Origin: Magnetaquicoccus sp039908525
Lineage (GTDB): Bacteria; Pseudomonadota; Magnetococcia; Magnetococcales; Magnetaquicoccaceae
Length of the DNA: 64,000 bases
Assembly (NCBI GenBank): GCA_039908525.1
Contig: JAMOAY010000005.1
Span: 1-64,000 of the forward strand
Direction: 5' to 3'
The position numbers and the translations under genes were made by a program. The notes below the pieces were generated by a model. That model had not been told where the DNA came from, searched no databases, and was given only the letters and a program-made list of their open reading frames with translations. Shown piece after piece: positions 52,506 to 61,700 of this stretch (position 1 is its first letter; each line of letters starts with the position of its first letter).

Positions 52506-52742
52506 ATGTCCACTCATACAAATCAAACGCCTGATGCGGAGGCGTGCCATCCAACCCCTCAAGGAAAGTCGGATTGTGCTATGGATATGAATTCCGATAG
52601 TCTTGTCCATCAATACAACCAATTGTTCGATTCTTCTCGTGCGCTGACCCTGGGGGAGCTGGATGAACAATACAGGAATTTCTTTTATCCGTCGTCCGGG
52701 ATTCGGATTGTTGCATCCTCGTCAAGTGGTTGGAGTTTCTGA
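52506..52742 (+). CDS. small protein upstream of the serine protease
   Basis: The 78-residue frame starts with a good ribosome-binding site (CTGGAGGTCGC) and ends three bases before the protease gene. The N-terminal half is polar and unstructured-looking (STHTNQTPDAEACHPTPQG), the middle is helical (LVHQYNQLFDSSRALTLGEL, DEQYRNFFYP) and the tail is serine-rich. I do not recognise a family. The tight spacing suggests a partner, regulator or substrate of the protease. Confidence 0.6.
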   Translation: MSTHTNQTPDAEACHPTPQGKSDCAMDMNSDSLVHQYNQLFDSSRALTLGELDEQYRNFFYPSSGIRIVASSSSGWSF

Positions 52743-52745
52743 ATC

Positions 52746-53648
52746 ATGCCCAACTGGAATGACGTGCTCCAGGAGACGATCCAACAGCAACAGTCCGCTC
52801 CCGTTGATATCGTCCGGAGGAAATATTTGGCGAGACTGTATGAGAAGACGCAGCGCAATGTGATTGCGTATTATTCTGGATGGATCGAAAAACCAAATTT
52901 CCCATCTTTCGTCTTGGGTATATCTGACCAGGATATGGGTGGTTTCATGTCTGTGATCCACAAACTTGACAGGAGTCGTGGGCTTGATTTGATCCTGCAC
53001 ACGCCTGGCGGGAACATCGCAGCCACGGAGGCGCTGGTCGAATATTTGTGGCGGATGTTTGAGCGGGACATGCGCGTGATTGTCCCGCAGATTGCCATGT
53101 CTGCCGGGACCATGGTGGCATGCGCTGCGAAAACAATTGTAATGGGAAAACACTCCAACCTTGGCCCCATTGACCCCCAGATTGGGAGCTTTGCAGCCCA
53201 GGCTGTACTGAAGGAGTTCAAGATAGCAGCACAACAAATTCATGATAACCCAGAAACTTACCCAGTCTGGAAAATGGTGATTGAAAAATATCCAGCGTCA
53301 TTTTTTGTGTCTTGTCTCCATGCAATCGCACTGTCCGATACATTGACAAAGCGATGGTTGCTTAACAATATGTTTGCGGATGAACCACAAGATGTTGCCA
53401 TGGCCAAGGCCGATAACATTACTAAGGTACTGAATGACCATTCTGAATCGTTGGTGCACGAAAGACATTTTTCAGTAGACTATTGCCGAGCGCTTGGATT
53501 AAATATTCAATCTCTTGAGGAGGATGACGAACTGCAAGATTTGGTGCTGACTGTCCATCATGCCTATGCACACACATTCTCACAAACAAAAATAGTGAAA
53601 ATCATTGAAAATCACGATGGGGTAGCCATGGCGTTGCTTGCAGCGTAA
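52746..53648 (+). CDS. ClpP-fold serine protease, SDH_sah type
   Basis: The 300-residue protein has LDLILHTPGGNIAATEALVEY and then QIAMSAGTMVACAAKTIVMG followed by GPIDPQIG, the pattern of the serine dehydrogenase proteinase family (PF01972) related to SppA and ClpP. Ser119 in MSAGT is the expected nucleophile and the HTPGG loop the oxyanion region. No signal peptide or membrane helix is seen, so it acts in the cytoplasm or at the membrane face. Base composition looks AT-richer than its neighbours, which suggests acquisition by transfer. Confidence 0.88.
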   Translation: MPNWNDVLQETIQQQQSAPVDIVRRKYLARLYEKTQRNVIAYYSGWIEKPNFPSFVLGISDQDMGGFMSVIHKLDRSRGLDLILHTPGGNIAATEALVEYLWRMFERDMRVIVPQIAMSAGTMVACAAKTIVMGKHSNLGPIDPQIGSFAAQAVLKEFKIAAQQIHDNPETYPVWKMVIEKYPASFFVSCLHAIALSDTLTKRWLLNNMFADEPQDVAMAKADNITKVLNDHSESLVHERHFSVDYCRALGLNIQSLEEDDELQDLVLTVHHAYAHTFSQTKIVKIIENHDGVAMALLAA

Positions 53649-53721
53649 ACCCCAGTTCCCGCATGGCAGTTTTGGTACGCCATTCGGCTTCCAACCTGTT
53701 TGAGACGCAGGAGGTGCGGCG

Positions 53722-54300
53722 GTGAGCAAATATGGGGGTCCCGTTCTCTGTCTGTCAGGCATCCTGCTGGCATTGACCGCTGCGGCCAAACCGCCGCTGG
53801 TGGCCGGGCAGTGGCCGGACACCCTGCCGTATGCGTTGGGGGGATTGGCGCTGGCTTTGCCGGGTCTGTTCTGGTGGCGGCGGTCCGCCACACCTCTGTG
53901 GGGAGAGACGGGCCAGGCGGAGGAGGAGAGTGGTCCCGTTGCGGGAGAGGGCGGCGGATTGGAGGGGTGTGTGGCGGCGCTGCAGGCCCTCGAGGAGAGG
54001 TTGCCCTCTCTGACCCTGCCGGAGATTGCCGACCGCCTGGAGGAGATCAACACCGCATGGGTGGTGCCTCTGTCCCGGAGACACCCCTCTGCGCCGGGGC
54101 CCCGTTTTGCCCAGGGAGAGCTGTGGATCAACCGGGCCCGGTCGGCGGCCGGGGACCGGCATCTCGCGGAGACCCGGCGTGCGTTGCGTTGGGCGCTGGA
54201 GTCTCTGGCGGCCATACCGCCGGCGGTCACGCCTGTTACTGGAACAGCATCCCGCACGGACAGGGCGGTCGGCCCACCCGTCAACCCCTCCTGCCCTTGA
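53722..54300 (+). CDS. small membrane protein, unknown function
   Basis: The GTG at 53722 follows AGGAGGT. The 192-residue protein has two hydrophobic segments (about residues 5-25 and 33-52, ending FWWRR), then a soluble helical region (LEGCVAALQALEERL, LPEIADRLEEINTAW, AETRRALRWALESLA). No family recognised. Its last 20 bases overlap the end of the convergent gene at 54281. Confidence 0.65.
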   Translation: MSKYGGPVLCLSGILLALTAAAKPPLVAGQWPDTLPYALGGLALALPGLFWWRRSATPLWGETGQAEEESGPVAGEGGGLEGCVAALQALEERLPSLTLPEIADRLEEINTAWVVPLSRRHPSAPGPRFAQGELWINRARSAAGDRHLAETRRALRWALESLAAIPPAVTPVTGTASRTDRAVGPPVNPSCP

Positions 54301-55012
54301 CGAGCATGCCTTTGCGGTGCATGGCCTTCAGACAGGTATCCAGCATCTCCTCCATGGTGGATTTTTCGGCATGCAGCACCAGGTCGTATTCGATGGCGTC
54401 GATGAACGACTCCTCGAACGACTCGCGCAGAAACTGGCGCCGCTCCCCTTCCAGTTTCAGAAAAACCCGCCTGGCCTCTTCTTCATCCACGGAGAGGATG
54501 CTGGAGAGACGACGTGCACAAAACTGGGTGCTCGCCTCCACCCGGACGCGGAGCAGTTTTTTGCCCGGCAACACCATGTGCGGACAGACGCCGGCGACGA
54601 CCCCCCCGTTGCTGGCGATCTCCCGGATTGTGTCCGACAGCTTGATCAACCGCTCACGGGCGGTCACCGTGACGCTCTCGTGCAGATAGCCGAGCCAATA
54701 GTCGAAAAAGTCGTTCGCCAGATCTTCGTGCGGTTCGTTGACTGGAGGAATGATCCCGTCGCGCAACACCTCCAGCCCCATGCTGAGGTTGCCCAGTCGC
54801 CGGGGTCCATAGAAGGGTGACTGGATGCGACGGGACAGTTTTTCGGCCAACTCTCCCACACCCGAGCCGAACGAACCGGACAACATCACCACGGGGGCCG
54901 TGGCGGCAATGCCGTCTGCCAGCAGCTCCTGCTTGTCCTTGCGCGCTTTTTGCACGGCGATGATTTTGTCCATCTTCTCTTCCATGACGGACCTGCGCTC
55001 GCTTGCAGCCAT
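54281..55012 (-). CDS. cytidylate kinase-like family protein
   Basis: The 243-residue protein has VVMLSGSFGSGVGELAEKLSRR, then SPFYGPRRL, a VVAGVCPHMVL strand, LRVRVEASTQFCARRL and the closing YDLVLHAEKSTMEEMLDTCLKA. This is the layout of the cytidylate-kinase-like group (PF13189), where GSGG-type loops replace the classical GxxGxGKS. No lysine follows the glycines here, so nucleotide kinase activity is uncertain. The ATG at 55012 follows AGGAGGTGT; upstream frame extension lacks similarity. Confidence 0.75.
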   Translation of the reverse strand: MAASERRSVMEEKMDKIIAVQKARKDKQELLADGIAATAPVVMLSGSFGSGVGELAEKLSRRIQSPFYGPRRLGNLSMGLEVLRDGIIPPVNEPHEDLANDFFDYWLGYLHESVTVTARERLIKLSDTIREIASNGGVVAGVCPHMVLPGKKLLRVRVEASTQFCARRLSSILSVDEEEARRVFLKLEGERRQFLRESFEESFIDAIEYDLVLHAEKSTMEEMLDTCLKAMHRKGMLVKGRRG

Positions 55013-55156
55013 GACACACCTCCTGGTCAAAAAATGTGGAATCCCGACCCGCCCTGCGTTCTGCACACTCTTCTGCTGGCGGGGGCATTTCCAAAACGGT
55101 GTCTCATCGTACACCATTTTTCGGTATGTGACACTCAGAATTTCGTGGCGTCTCTC

Positions 55157-56065
55157 TCAGAAGGGTACCTTGGCGGCCTCTTCCTTGGGCGCCGGGATGA
55201 AACCCGCCTTTTTCAGTGTCTCCTGCCCGGCCGGGCCCAGAATCCACTGCAAAAACCCCTTGACCGTGTCAGAAGGGGGGCCCACCGTCACCATGTACAG
55301 GCTGCGCGCCATGGGATACCGTTTTTCCAACGCCGAAGCCGCCGTCGGCGGAACACACGGGCCACTGCCCTTGCTGATGCACAGATTCTTGACCGCCGCC
55401 GTCACGAATCCCATGCCCACATAGCCGATGGCACACGGGGTCTGCGCCACCCGTTGCACCACCGCCGACGAGGTGTGCACATGCTCCAGGCCCAACTGGA
55501 AATGCTGATGGCGCTTGAACAGATCCTCACGCAGCAGATAGTAGGTGCCCGAATTGTTTTTGCGACTGATCGGTACGATCTCCCGCTCCTCGCAACCGGG
55601 CACGGTCACGCCCAGATCCTTCCAGCGGCGCACGGTACCCTCCCGGCCATAAATTCCCGCCAGTTGCTGCATGGAGAGCCCATGCAACGGATTGAGAGGA
55701 TGCACCACCACCGACAGGGCATCCTGTCCCACCATGAACAGCACCGGCTGTTTGCCGGAACGGTTGACGATCTGCCGCACCTCCTGGGATTTGAGCGGGC
55801 GGCTGGTGGTGGCGATCTCCACATGGCCGTTGATCAGGGCAGCCACCCCATTGCCCGATCCCCCCCCCGTCGTCTCCAGCAGGATGCCCGGCGTTTGCGC
55901 CTGGTAGTCGGCCGCCCAACGGGCGGTAACGGCCGCCATGGTGTCGGAGCCCTTGATCCGAATGGTATCCGGGCTTGACGGGGTGACGACACGCCCCTCC
56001 GCCACCAGGCTTCCTGCCAGAAGCGGCCACAAGAGAGCAGCCAGCCATAGAGAGCGCCTGTTCAA
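55157..56065 (-). CDS. PstS-like phosphate-type binding protein
   Basis: The protein has a signal peptide (RRSLWLAALLWPLLAGSLVAEG) and then DTIRIKGSDTMAAVTARWA, TTGGGSGNGVAALINGHVEIA and TTSRPLKSQEV, the phosphate-binding loop pattern of PstS (PF12849). SRKNNSGTYYLLREDLF and GYVGMGFV follow as in the family. The TTG at 56065 (302 residues) overlaps the stop of the upstream ATPase gene (TTGA); the alternative is GTG at 56113. No pst permease is adjacent. A second PstS-like gene at 47522 belongs to a kinase operon. Confidence 0.85.
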   Translation of the reverse strand: MNRRSLWLAALLWPLLAGSLVAEGRVVTPSSPDTIRIKGSDTMAAVTARWAADYQAQTPGILLETTGGGSGNGVAALINGHVEIATTSRPLKSQEVRQIVNRSGKQPVLFMVGQDALSVVVHPLNPLHGLSMQQLAGIYGREGTVRRWKDLGVTVPGCEEREIVPISRKNNSGTYYLLREDLFKRHQHFQLGLEHVHTSSAVVQRVAQTPCAIGYVGMGFVTAAVKNLCISKGSGPCVPPTAASALEKRYPMARSLYMVTVGPPSDTVKGFLQWILGPAGQETLKKAGFIPAPKEEAAKVPF

Positions 56066-58317
56066 CGCACCCGACCCTGTTCCACCTGCAAAGAGTCCTC
56101 CTCGCCCAGGCACATCACCCGCAGATCCCCCGCATCACCCATCTCTGCGGCAAACTCCTGGGCAATGACCCACACCTGGGCGATCTGGTCGCTGACCCCC
56201 AACAGGGCCTCCAGAGACTCCCGGATGCGCTGCCGGTCGAAAAAGACAAACGGTTCATCCAGAACAACGAACTGCGGATCGTGACCGACCCGGGCGGCCA
56301 ACGCCTGGGCCAGGGCCAAACGCACCGCCAGCAGGAGCTGATGACGCACCCCGGTGGAGATTTCATCGAAATCCACGAAATCGTTCTTGATCGTGGAAAA
56401 GGCCGCCACCTGCAACCGTTCGTCGATCCGCAGATGCTGGTAGCGTCCCTGGGTGAACAGGGGCGCCGCACGGGTGATAAAACGCCGCAACTCCTGGTTG
56501 AAACGGGTCGACAACCCCTGGCAGGCCCCCTGCAACAGCTCACGGGCTACCCCCCGCACCGCGATCTGATGGGTCAGTTGTTGGCGGGTCACCCCCAGGG
56601 CGGCCTGTTGTGCCCGCAACGCCTGATCCTGTTGGCGCCGCGCCTGCTCCTCGGCAATCCGGCTCTCCAGACGAAGAAGCTCCTCTCCCAACAGCTGCTG
56701 CTCCTGCAGCGCAGCCGCCTGCTGGGCGGCCATGTCGGTCCGATCCTCGGCGACCTCCTGCTGAAAACTCTCCAGCTGACCCTGCAACTGGGCCAGCAGT
56801 TGCCGCTGGGCCGTCTCTTCCAGCAGCGCCGCTCCCGCACCGTCGGCCCACTGCTGCAGCTCCCCCAGCCACTCCCCACCGGTCAAGCGGGTCAGCACCG
56901 CCACCTGCCGGGCCAGAGGCTCCCGGGCGGCCCCATCCATGCGCTGGACCCTCTGCCGTGCATCCTCGGCCTGCTCATCCAGCGCATCCCCCTCGCCTTC
57001 CAGAAACGCGATTTTCCTGCGCAAACCAAACGATTGAGCGACCCCGTTGACCGCCAGCAGCAGAAAAACCACCGCCAACGCAAACAGCATCGGCACCAGC
57101 GAGGGATCCCAACCGGCATACAGCGCTTTCAAGGCCATGGTCAGGCTTCGGGCCAGTTCGGTGCCCTCCTGGAACTGCACAACGCCGCCGGCCGCACCCA
57201 GCAGCGCAGCGCCCAGCAGAGAAAAAGCGATCAGCACGCCGCTCCGCTTGCGCTGCCGGAGAGCGTGCTGCACCTGCGTCTGGATCTGTGCCTGGGCCTG
57301 CTGCAGGCTCTCCTGCCCCTCCTTGCCGGGGATCTCTCCCAGCCAGATGGCCATCTCATGGCGGTGCTCGGCCACCCTGGCCAGGATGGCCGCCCCCTGG
57401 GAGAGGTGCGGTTGCAACGCTTTCACCCCGGCCCGCAACCCCTCACCCGGTCGGCTGTCCATCTCCACCTGGTTGGCGTGGCACACCCCGTCCATGCTCT
57501 GCAACGCCTGTTCCAATCCTCCGCAGCGCGCCTGCCAACTCTCCAGGGTGCTCTCCAGGCCGCAGCGCAGCAGACGGTTGCTGGCGGTTTCGATCTCGGT
57601 GGCGGCCTGCTGCATGCCGTCGGCAAACTGCTGCCACCGTTGCCGGTCCCGGTCGAGGCCAGCCGCCCGCTCCTGGGTGCGGCGCCGTTCCTCCTCCAGC
57701 TCCCCCAGCGCCTCTTCCCGCAAATCCAGGAGGATCAGCTCCTCCTGCAGCGAGGCCGTGTGCAGATCCCCTGCGGCGATCTGCTCCTGCATGGTCTCGA
57801 TCTCCTCGGCGAACGCATGGGTCAAGCCATCCAGCTCCGCCACCCCGGCCAGGGCCTGGATGGTCTCTTCCCGGGCCGTGCCGTTCTGATCGTTCTGGGC
57901 CAGGAACAGGGTCTCGATATAGTGCTGGAAGCCGAAGCCGGCCAGCGCCTGTACCTGCTGGTTCACCGCCGCCACCCCTTTGGCCAACGGCTCCGTCTCG
58001 CCCGTGCGGCTCAGGCTGGCCTGGCAATGACCTTTGCTGTCCAGATAGCGGCTGACGGTATAGCTCTGCGCCTCGGGACCGAGGAAGGTCAGGGTGACGG
58101 ATCCATGATTTTCTCCCCATTTCACGGCCTTGGCCAGTTGGTCGGCCTCCAGGGCGGCGGTACGACCGAACAGACCCAGGCAGAGGGTCTCGACAATGGC
58201 GGTTTTGCCGGACTCGTTGGCGCCGCTCAGCAGGATGCGCCCCCTGGGTGACAGGCCGGTCAGGGAGAGTTTTTTGTATTTGAACAGATTTTCTGCCTGC
58301 AAGGCCTGGATGATCAT
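56062..58317 (-). CDS. membrane-embedded Rad50/SbcC-like ATPase (YhaN type)
   Basis: The 751-residue protein has an N-terminal Walker A (LLSGANESGKTAIVETL, about 30-46) and two long coiled coils. A pair of membrane helices lies in the middle (about 360-385 and 408-432, LIAFSLLGAALLGAAGG and VPMLFALAVVFLLLAV). The C-terminal ABC-ATPase half has signature STGVRHQLLLAVRLALA and Walker B FVVLDEPFVFFD. This is the SMC/Rad50 layout with a membrane insertion, as in YhaN. The usual YhaO/SbcD-like nuclease is absent. It starts with an ATGA overlap after the 71-residue gene and ends overlapping the PstS-like gene. Confidence 0.88.
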   Translation of the reverse strand: MIIQALQAENLFKYKKLSLTGLSPRGRILLSGANESGKTAIVETLCLGLFGRTAALEADQLAKAVKWGENHGSVTLTFLGPEAQSYTVSRYLDSKGHCQASLSRTGETEPLAKGVAAVNQQVQALAGFGFQHYIETLFLAQNDQNGTAREETIQALAGVAELDGLTHAFAEEIETMQEQIAAGDLHTASLQEELILLDLREEALGELEEERRRTQERAAGLDRDRQRWQQFADGMQQAATEIETASNRLLRCGLESTLESWQARCGGLEQALQSMDGVCHANQVEMDSRPGEGLRAGVKALQPHLSQGAAILARVAEHRHEMAIWLGEIPGKEGQESLQQAQAQIQTQVQHALRQRKRSGVLIAFSLLGAALLGAAGGVVQFQEGTELARSLTMALKALYAGWDPSLVPMLFALAVVFLLLAVNGVAQSFGLRRKIAFLEGEGDALDEQAEDARQRVQRMDGAAREPLARQVAVLTRLTGGEWLGELQQWADGAGAALLEETAQRQLLAQLQGQLESFQQEVAEDRTDMAAQQAAALQEQQLLGEELLRLESRIAEEQARRQQDQALRAQQAALGVTRQQLTHQIAVRGVARELLQGACQGLSTRFNQELRRFITRAAPLFTQGRYQHLRIDERLQVAAFSTIKNDFVDFDEISTGVRHQLLLAVRLALAQALAARVGHDPQFVVLDEPFVFFDRQRIRESLEALLGVSDQIAQVWVIAQEFAAEMGDAGDLRVMCLGEEDSLQVEQGRVR

Positions 58318-58529
58318 GATGCGCCTCTCCCCTGTTGCTCCCTGTTGCCCGACCGTTTCCGGAGCCGCTCCAGCACCAGCGCCACCGCCTCTTCGTGCAG
58401 GGCGGCATCGAATGCCGGTTCGGTATCGCGCCAGCGGCGCAGCTCTTCCCGGCTGAAGGCCGCAAAAACCGCCACGGGGTCTTCCACCTGGAAGCCATCC
58501 TGGGTGTTGGGTCTCTCTTGATCTGTCAT
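58314..58529 (-). CDS. 71-residue protein leading the YhaN-like operon
   Basis: The small, charged, helical product (VEDPVAVFAAFSREELRRW, EEAVALVLERLRKRSG) begins after a strong ribosome-binding site (AGGAG) and overlaps the ATPase gene start by ATGA. No family recognised. The coupling suggests a subunit or regulator of the ATPase. Confidence 0.7.
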   Translation of the reverse strand: MTDQERPNTQDGFQVEDPVAVFAAFSREELRRWRDTEPAFDAALHEEAVALVLERLRKRSGNREQQGRGAS

Positions 58530-58707
58530 GCTGGCTCCTGTGCTGCATGTTGAAACGGTTCCGGCATGTTACCATCTTCACCCGGCGCAGGGCAAAGAGT
58601 TGGTGGAGATTTTTTGCAACTGCCCAGGCACGCCACATCCTCATGACATGCAAAGCAATCGCAGGGGTCCGGGGGAGCCCGGCAAAAAAAATGAATGTCA
58701 ACAGGCA

Positions 58708-61700
58708 CTAACTCCCCACCCCATACAACCCACCCACCAGGTGGTAGGCCGCCTTCTGGGCGGCCGACAGCGGCTGGATCTGGGTCTCCGTGAAGGTGGA
58801 GATGGCTGTCGCGCTGAACAGCTTGAAATCCGTCTTCTCCAGACCGACGATATTGGTCACCGTCAGTGCCGCCAGCTGCGTTGTGGTCAGCGCGCTGACC
58901 TGGGCCGTGCTCAACGCCGTGATCTGGGTCGCGCTGAGCCCAGGCACCTGCACGCTGCTCAAAGCGGCCACCTGCGTTGTGGTCAACCCCCCCAGCTGCA
59001 CCACACCCAAACCGGCCACCTGGTCGGTGGTCAATGCCCCCACCTGGGTGACACTCAACGCCTTGATCTGCAGTGTGGTCAAACTGCCCATCTGCACCGT
59101 GCTGAGCAGGGTCAACTGACTGCTGCCCAGCCCCCCCACCTGGGTGACCAGCAGCGACGCAACCTGCGTGGTGGTCAACTCCTCCACCTGGGTCTCGGTC
59201 AGGAACGCCAGCTGGGTGGTCGACAAGCTGCGCACCTGCCCCGCCGTCAACGCCTTCAGCTGCACCGTGCTCAAACTGTCGATCTGCGCCGAACTCAACG
59301 CCCCCACCTGGGTGGCGGTCAGGTTGCGGATCTGCGTAGAGGTCAACACCGCCACATCCGTGCTCTCCAGTCCGCCAACCTGGGTGACGGTCAGGGCCTG
59401 CAACTGGGCGGCGGTCAAGCTGCGCGCCTGTGCCGTGGTCAAGGCCTCGATCTGCGCGGTGAGCAAGCCCCGAATCTGGCTGGTGGCCAGCCAGCCCAAC
59501 TGGGTCGTGGTGAGCATCTCCACCTGGGTGGTGGTCAACGCCGCCACCTGGGTCACCCCCAGGGCGCCCAACTGGATCCTGCCCAGGGCCTCGACCTGCT
59601 CCGATGCCAGACCGCTCAGCTGGGTGGTCAGCAGACTCCGCACCTGGGCAGTGGTCAGCGCAGCCACCTGGGTGCTGCTCAAGACCGCGATCTGGGTCGT
59701 CGTCCAGGCCACAAGGCGGGTGGTGGTGAGCCCCCGGATCTGGGTGGCGGTCAGGGCGGCCAGCTGCTCGTCGCTCAGGGCCTGGAACTGGGTGGTGCTC
59801 AGCATGCCCAGGTTGGCAACACTCAAAACCGCCACCTGGCCGGTGGTGAACTCCAACAGCTGGGTGGTGGTCAGGGCGAGCATCTGTCGGCTGTTCAGCC
59901 GGATCACATCCCGGGTTCCCTCCAGGGTGTACTGCACCCCCCCCGCCGCTTTGTAGGTCGTCCACTGTGCGTCACTCAGCTCCTCCAGCTGATCGCTGCT
60001 CAAAGCGGCTATCTGGGTGACGCTGAAGGCGGCCAGATCCGGGCTGGTCAAACCGGCCACCTGGGCGGCGCTCAGAGCAGCCAACTGGGTGGTGGTCAGC
60101 GCACCGGCCTGGGTGGTGCTCAGGGTGGCCATGGCGGAGGCCGTCAGGGCGGTCACCTGGGTGGTGCTCAACACCTTGAGCTGGGCGGTGGTCAGGCCGC
60201 CGATCTGGGTGGTGGTCAAACCGCCCAACTGGGTCGCACTCAAAGCTCCCCAGGCGGTGACCGACAACGCCTGGATCTGCGCCGCCGTCAACCCCCCCAG
60301 CTGCTCCGTGCTCCAGACGGGCAGCTGCACGCTGCTCAACCCCGCCACCTGGGTGGCATCCAGGCTCCTGATCTGGGTCGTGCTCAACACCTCGACCTGC
60401 TCGGTGCTCAGGGCCTGCAGCTGACCCACGCTCAACCCATCCAGCTGTGCGGCGCTCAACCAAGCCAGCTGGTCGGTGGTCAGCGCGCCGACCTGGGCCG
60501 TGTTCATGGCCGCTAGCTGCTGGGCGCTCAAGGCGCCGATCTGTTCCGTGGTCAACGCGGCCACATCGGTCGATTCCAGACCCGCCACCTGCTGGGTGGA
60601 GAGCTGCCGGATCTGGGTGGTGGTCAGGCTGCCCACCTGATGCGTACCCAGAGCGGCCAGCTGCAGCAGATTCAGCCCCTTGACCTGGGTCGTGGTCAAG
60701 GCCACCACCTGGGTGGTGGTCAGAGCGCCGACCAGCGCGGTGGTCAGGGCGGCCACCTGGGTGGTGCTGAAGCCGCGGATCTGCTCGGTGGTCATCCCGC
60801 CCCATGCCGTCTCGGTCATCGCCGCCACCTGGGCCGCCGTCAGCGCCCTGCACTGGGTGGTGGTGAAAACCGCCAGCTGGGCGGTCGTCAGGCTGTTGAT
60901 CTGCGCCGTGCTCAGGAGCGCCACTTGCGTCGCACGCAGGGCGCCGATCTGGGTGGTGAGCAGGCTGCCCATTTGTGTGGTGGTCAGGGCGAGCAGCTGC
61001 GCGCTGCTGAAAACCGGAACCTGCGTGGTGGTGAAGCGGCTCAGCAGCTCGGTCTCCAGACTGCCCAGCTGCACCGCGCTCAGCCCCCCCACCTGCACGG
61101 TGGTCAGACGGACCAGCAGACTGCTGCCCAGGGCGTTGATCTGGGTCGTGTCCAGGCCGCCGATCTGGGTTTTGCTCAAGCTGCCCAACTGGGTGGTGGT
61201 CAGCTGGCCGATCCAGTCGCTGGTCAGCGCGGCCATCTGCGTCGCCGTTACCCCGCGCAGCTGGCTTGAACGCCACCCGTTCAGCTGATCGACGCTCAAA
61301 CCGGCCACCTGATAGGTGGTCAGGCTGCCGATCTGGGTCAGGGTCAACGCCCCGATCTGCTCGCTGGCCAGCCCCTCCAGCTGGGTGGTGGTCAGCGCCG
61401 CCACCTGAAGCGTGCCCAACCCTTTGAATTGGGTGGTGGTCAGGGTGTTCACCTGATCGGTGCTCAAACTGCCGATCTGCGCGGCCGTCAACCCTTTCAG
61501 CTGGGTCACCGTCAGAGGCTCCACCTGGGTGGTGCTCAGGCCGCTCAGCTGGCTGGTGGTCAGGGCCCCCAGCTGGGCGGAACTCAACCCCGCCAGCTGG
61601 GTCGTCGTCAGCGCCGCCACCTGGGTGACGGTCAGGGCGCCCACCTGCGCGGTGGTCAGGCTTTTGAGCCTGGCACTGCTCAGACCGCCGATCTGGTCGG

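Noticed and set aside
56281..58251. 656-residue plus-strand frame opposite the YhaN-like gene
   Set aside because: Gln/Leu/His-rich antisense translation of a coiled-coil gene; the minus-strand reading has clear ATPase motifs.
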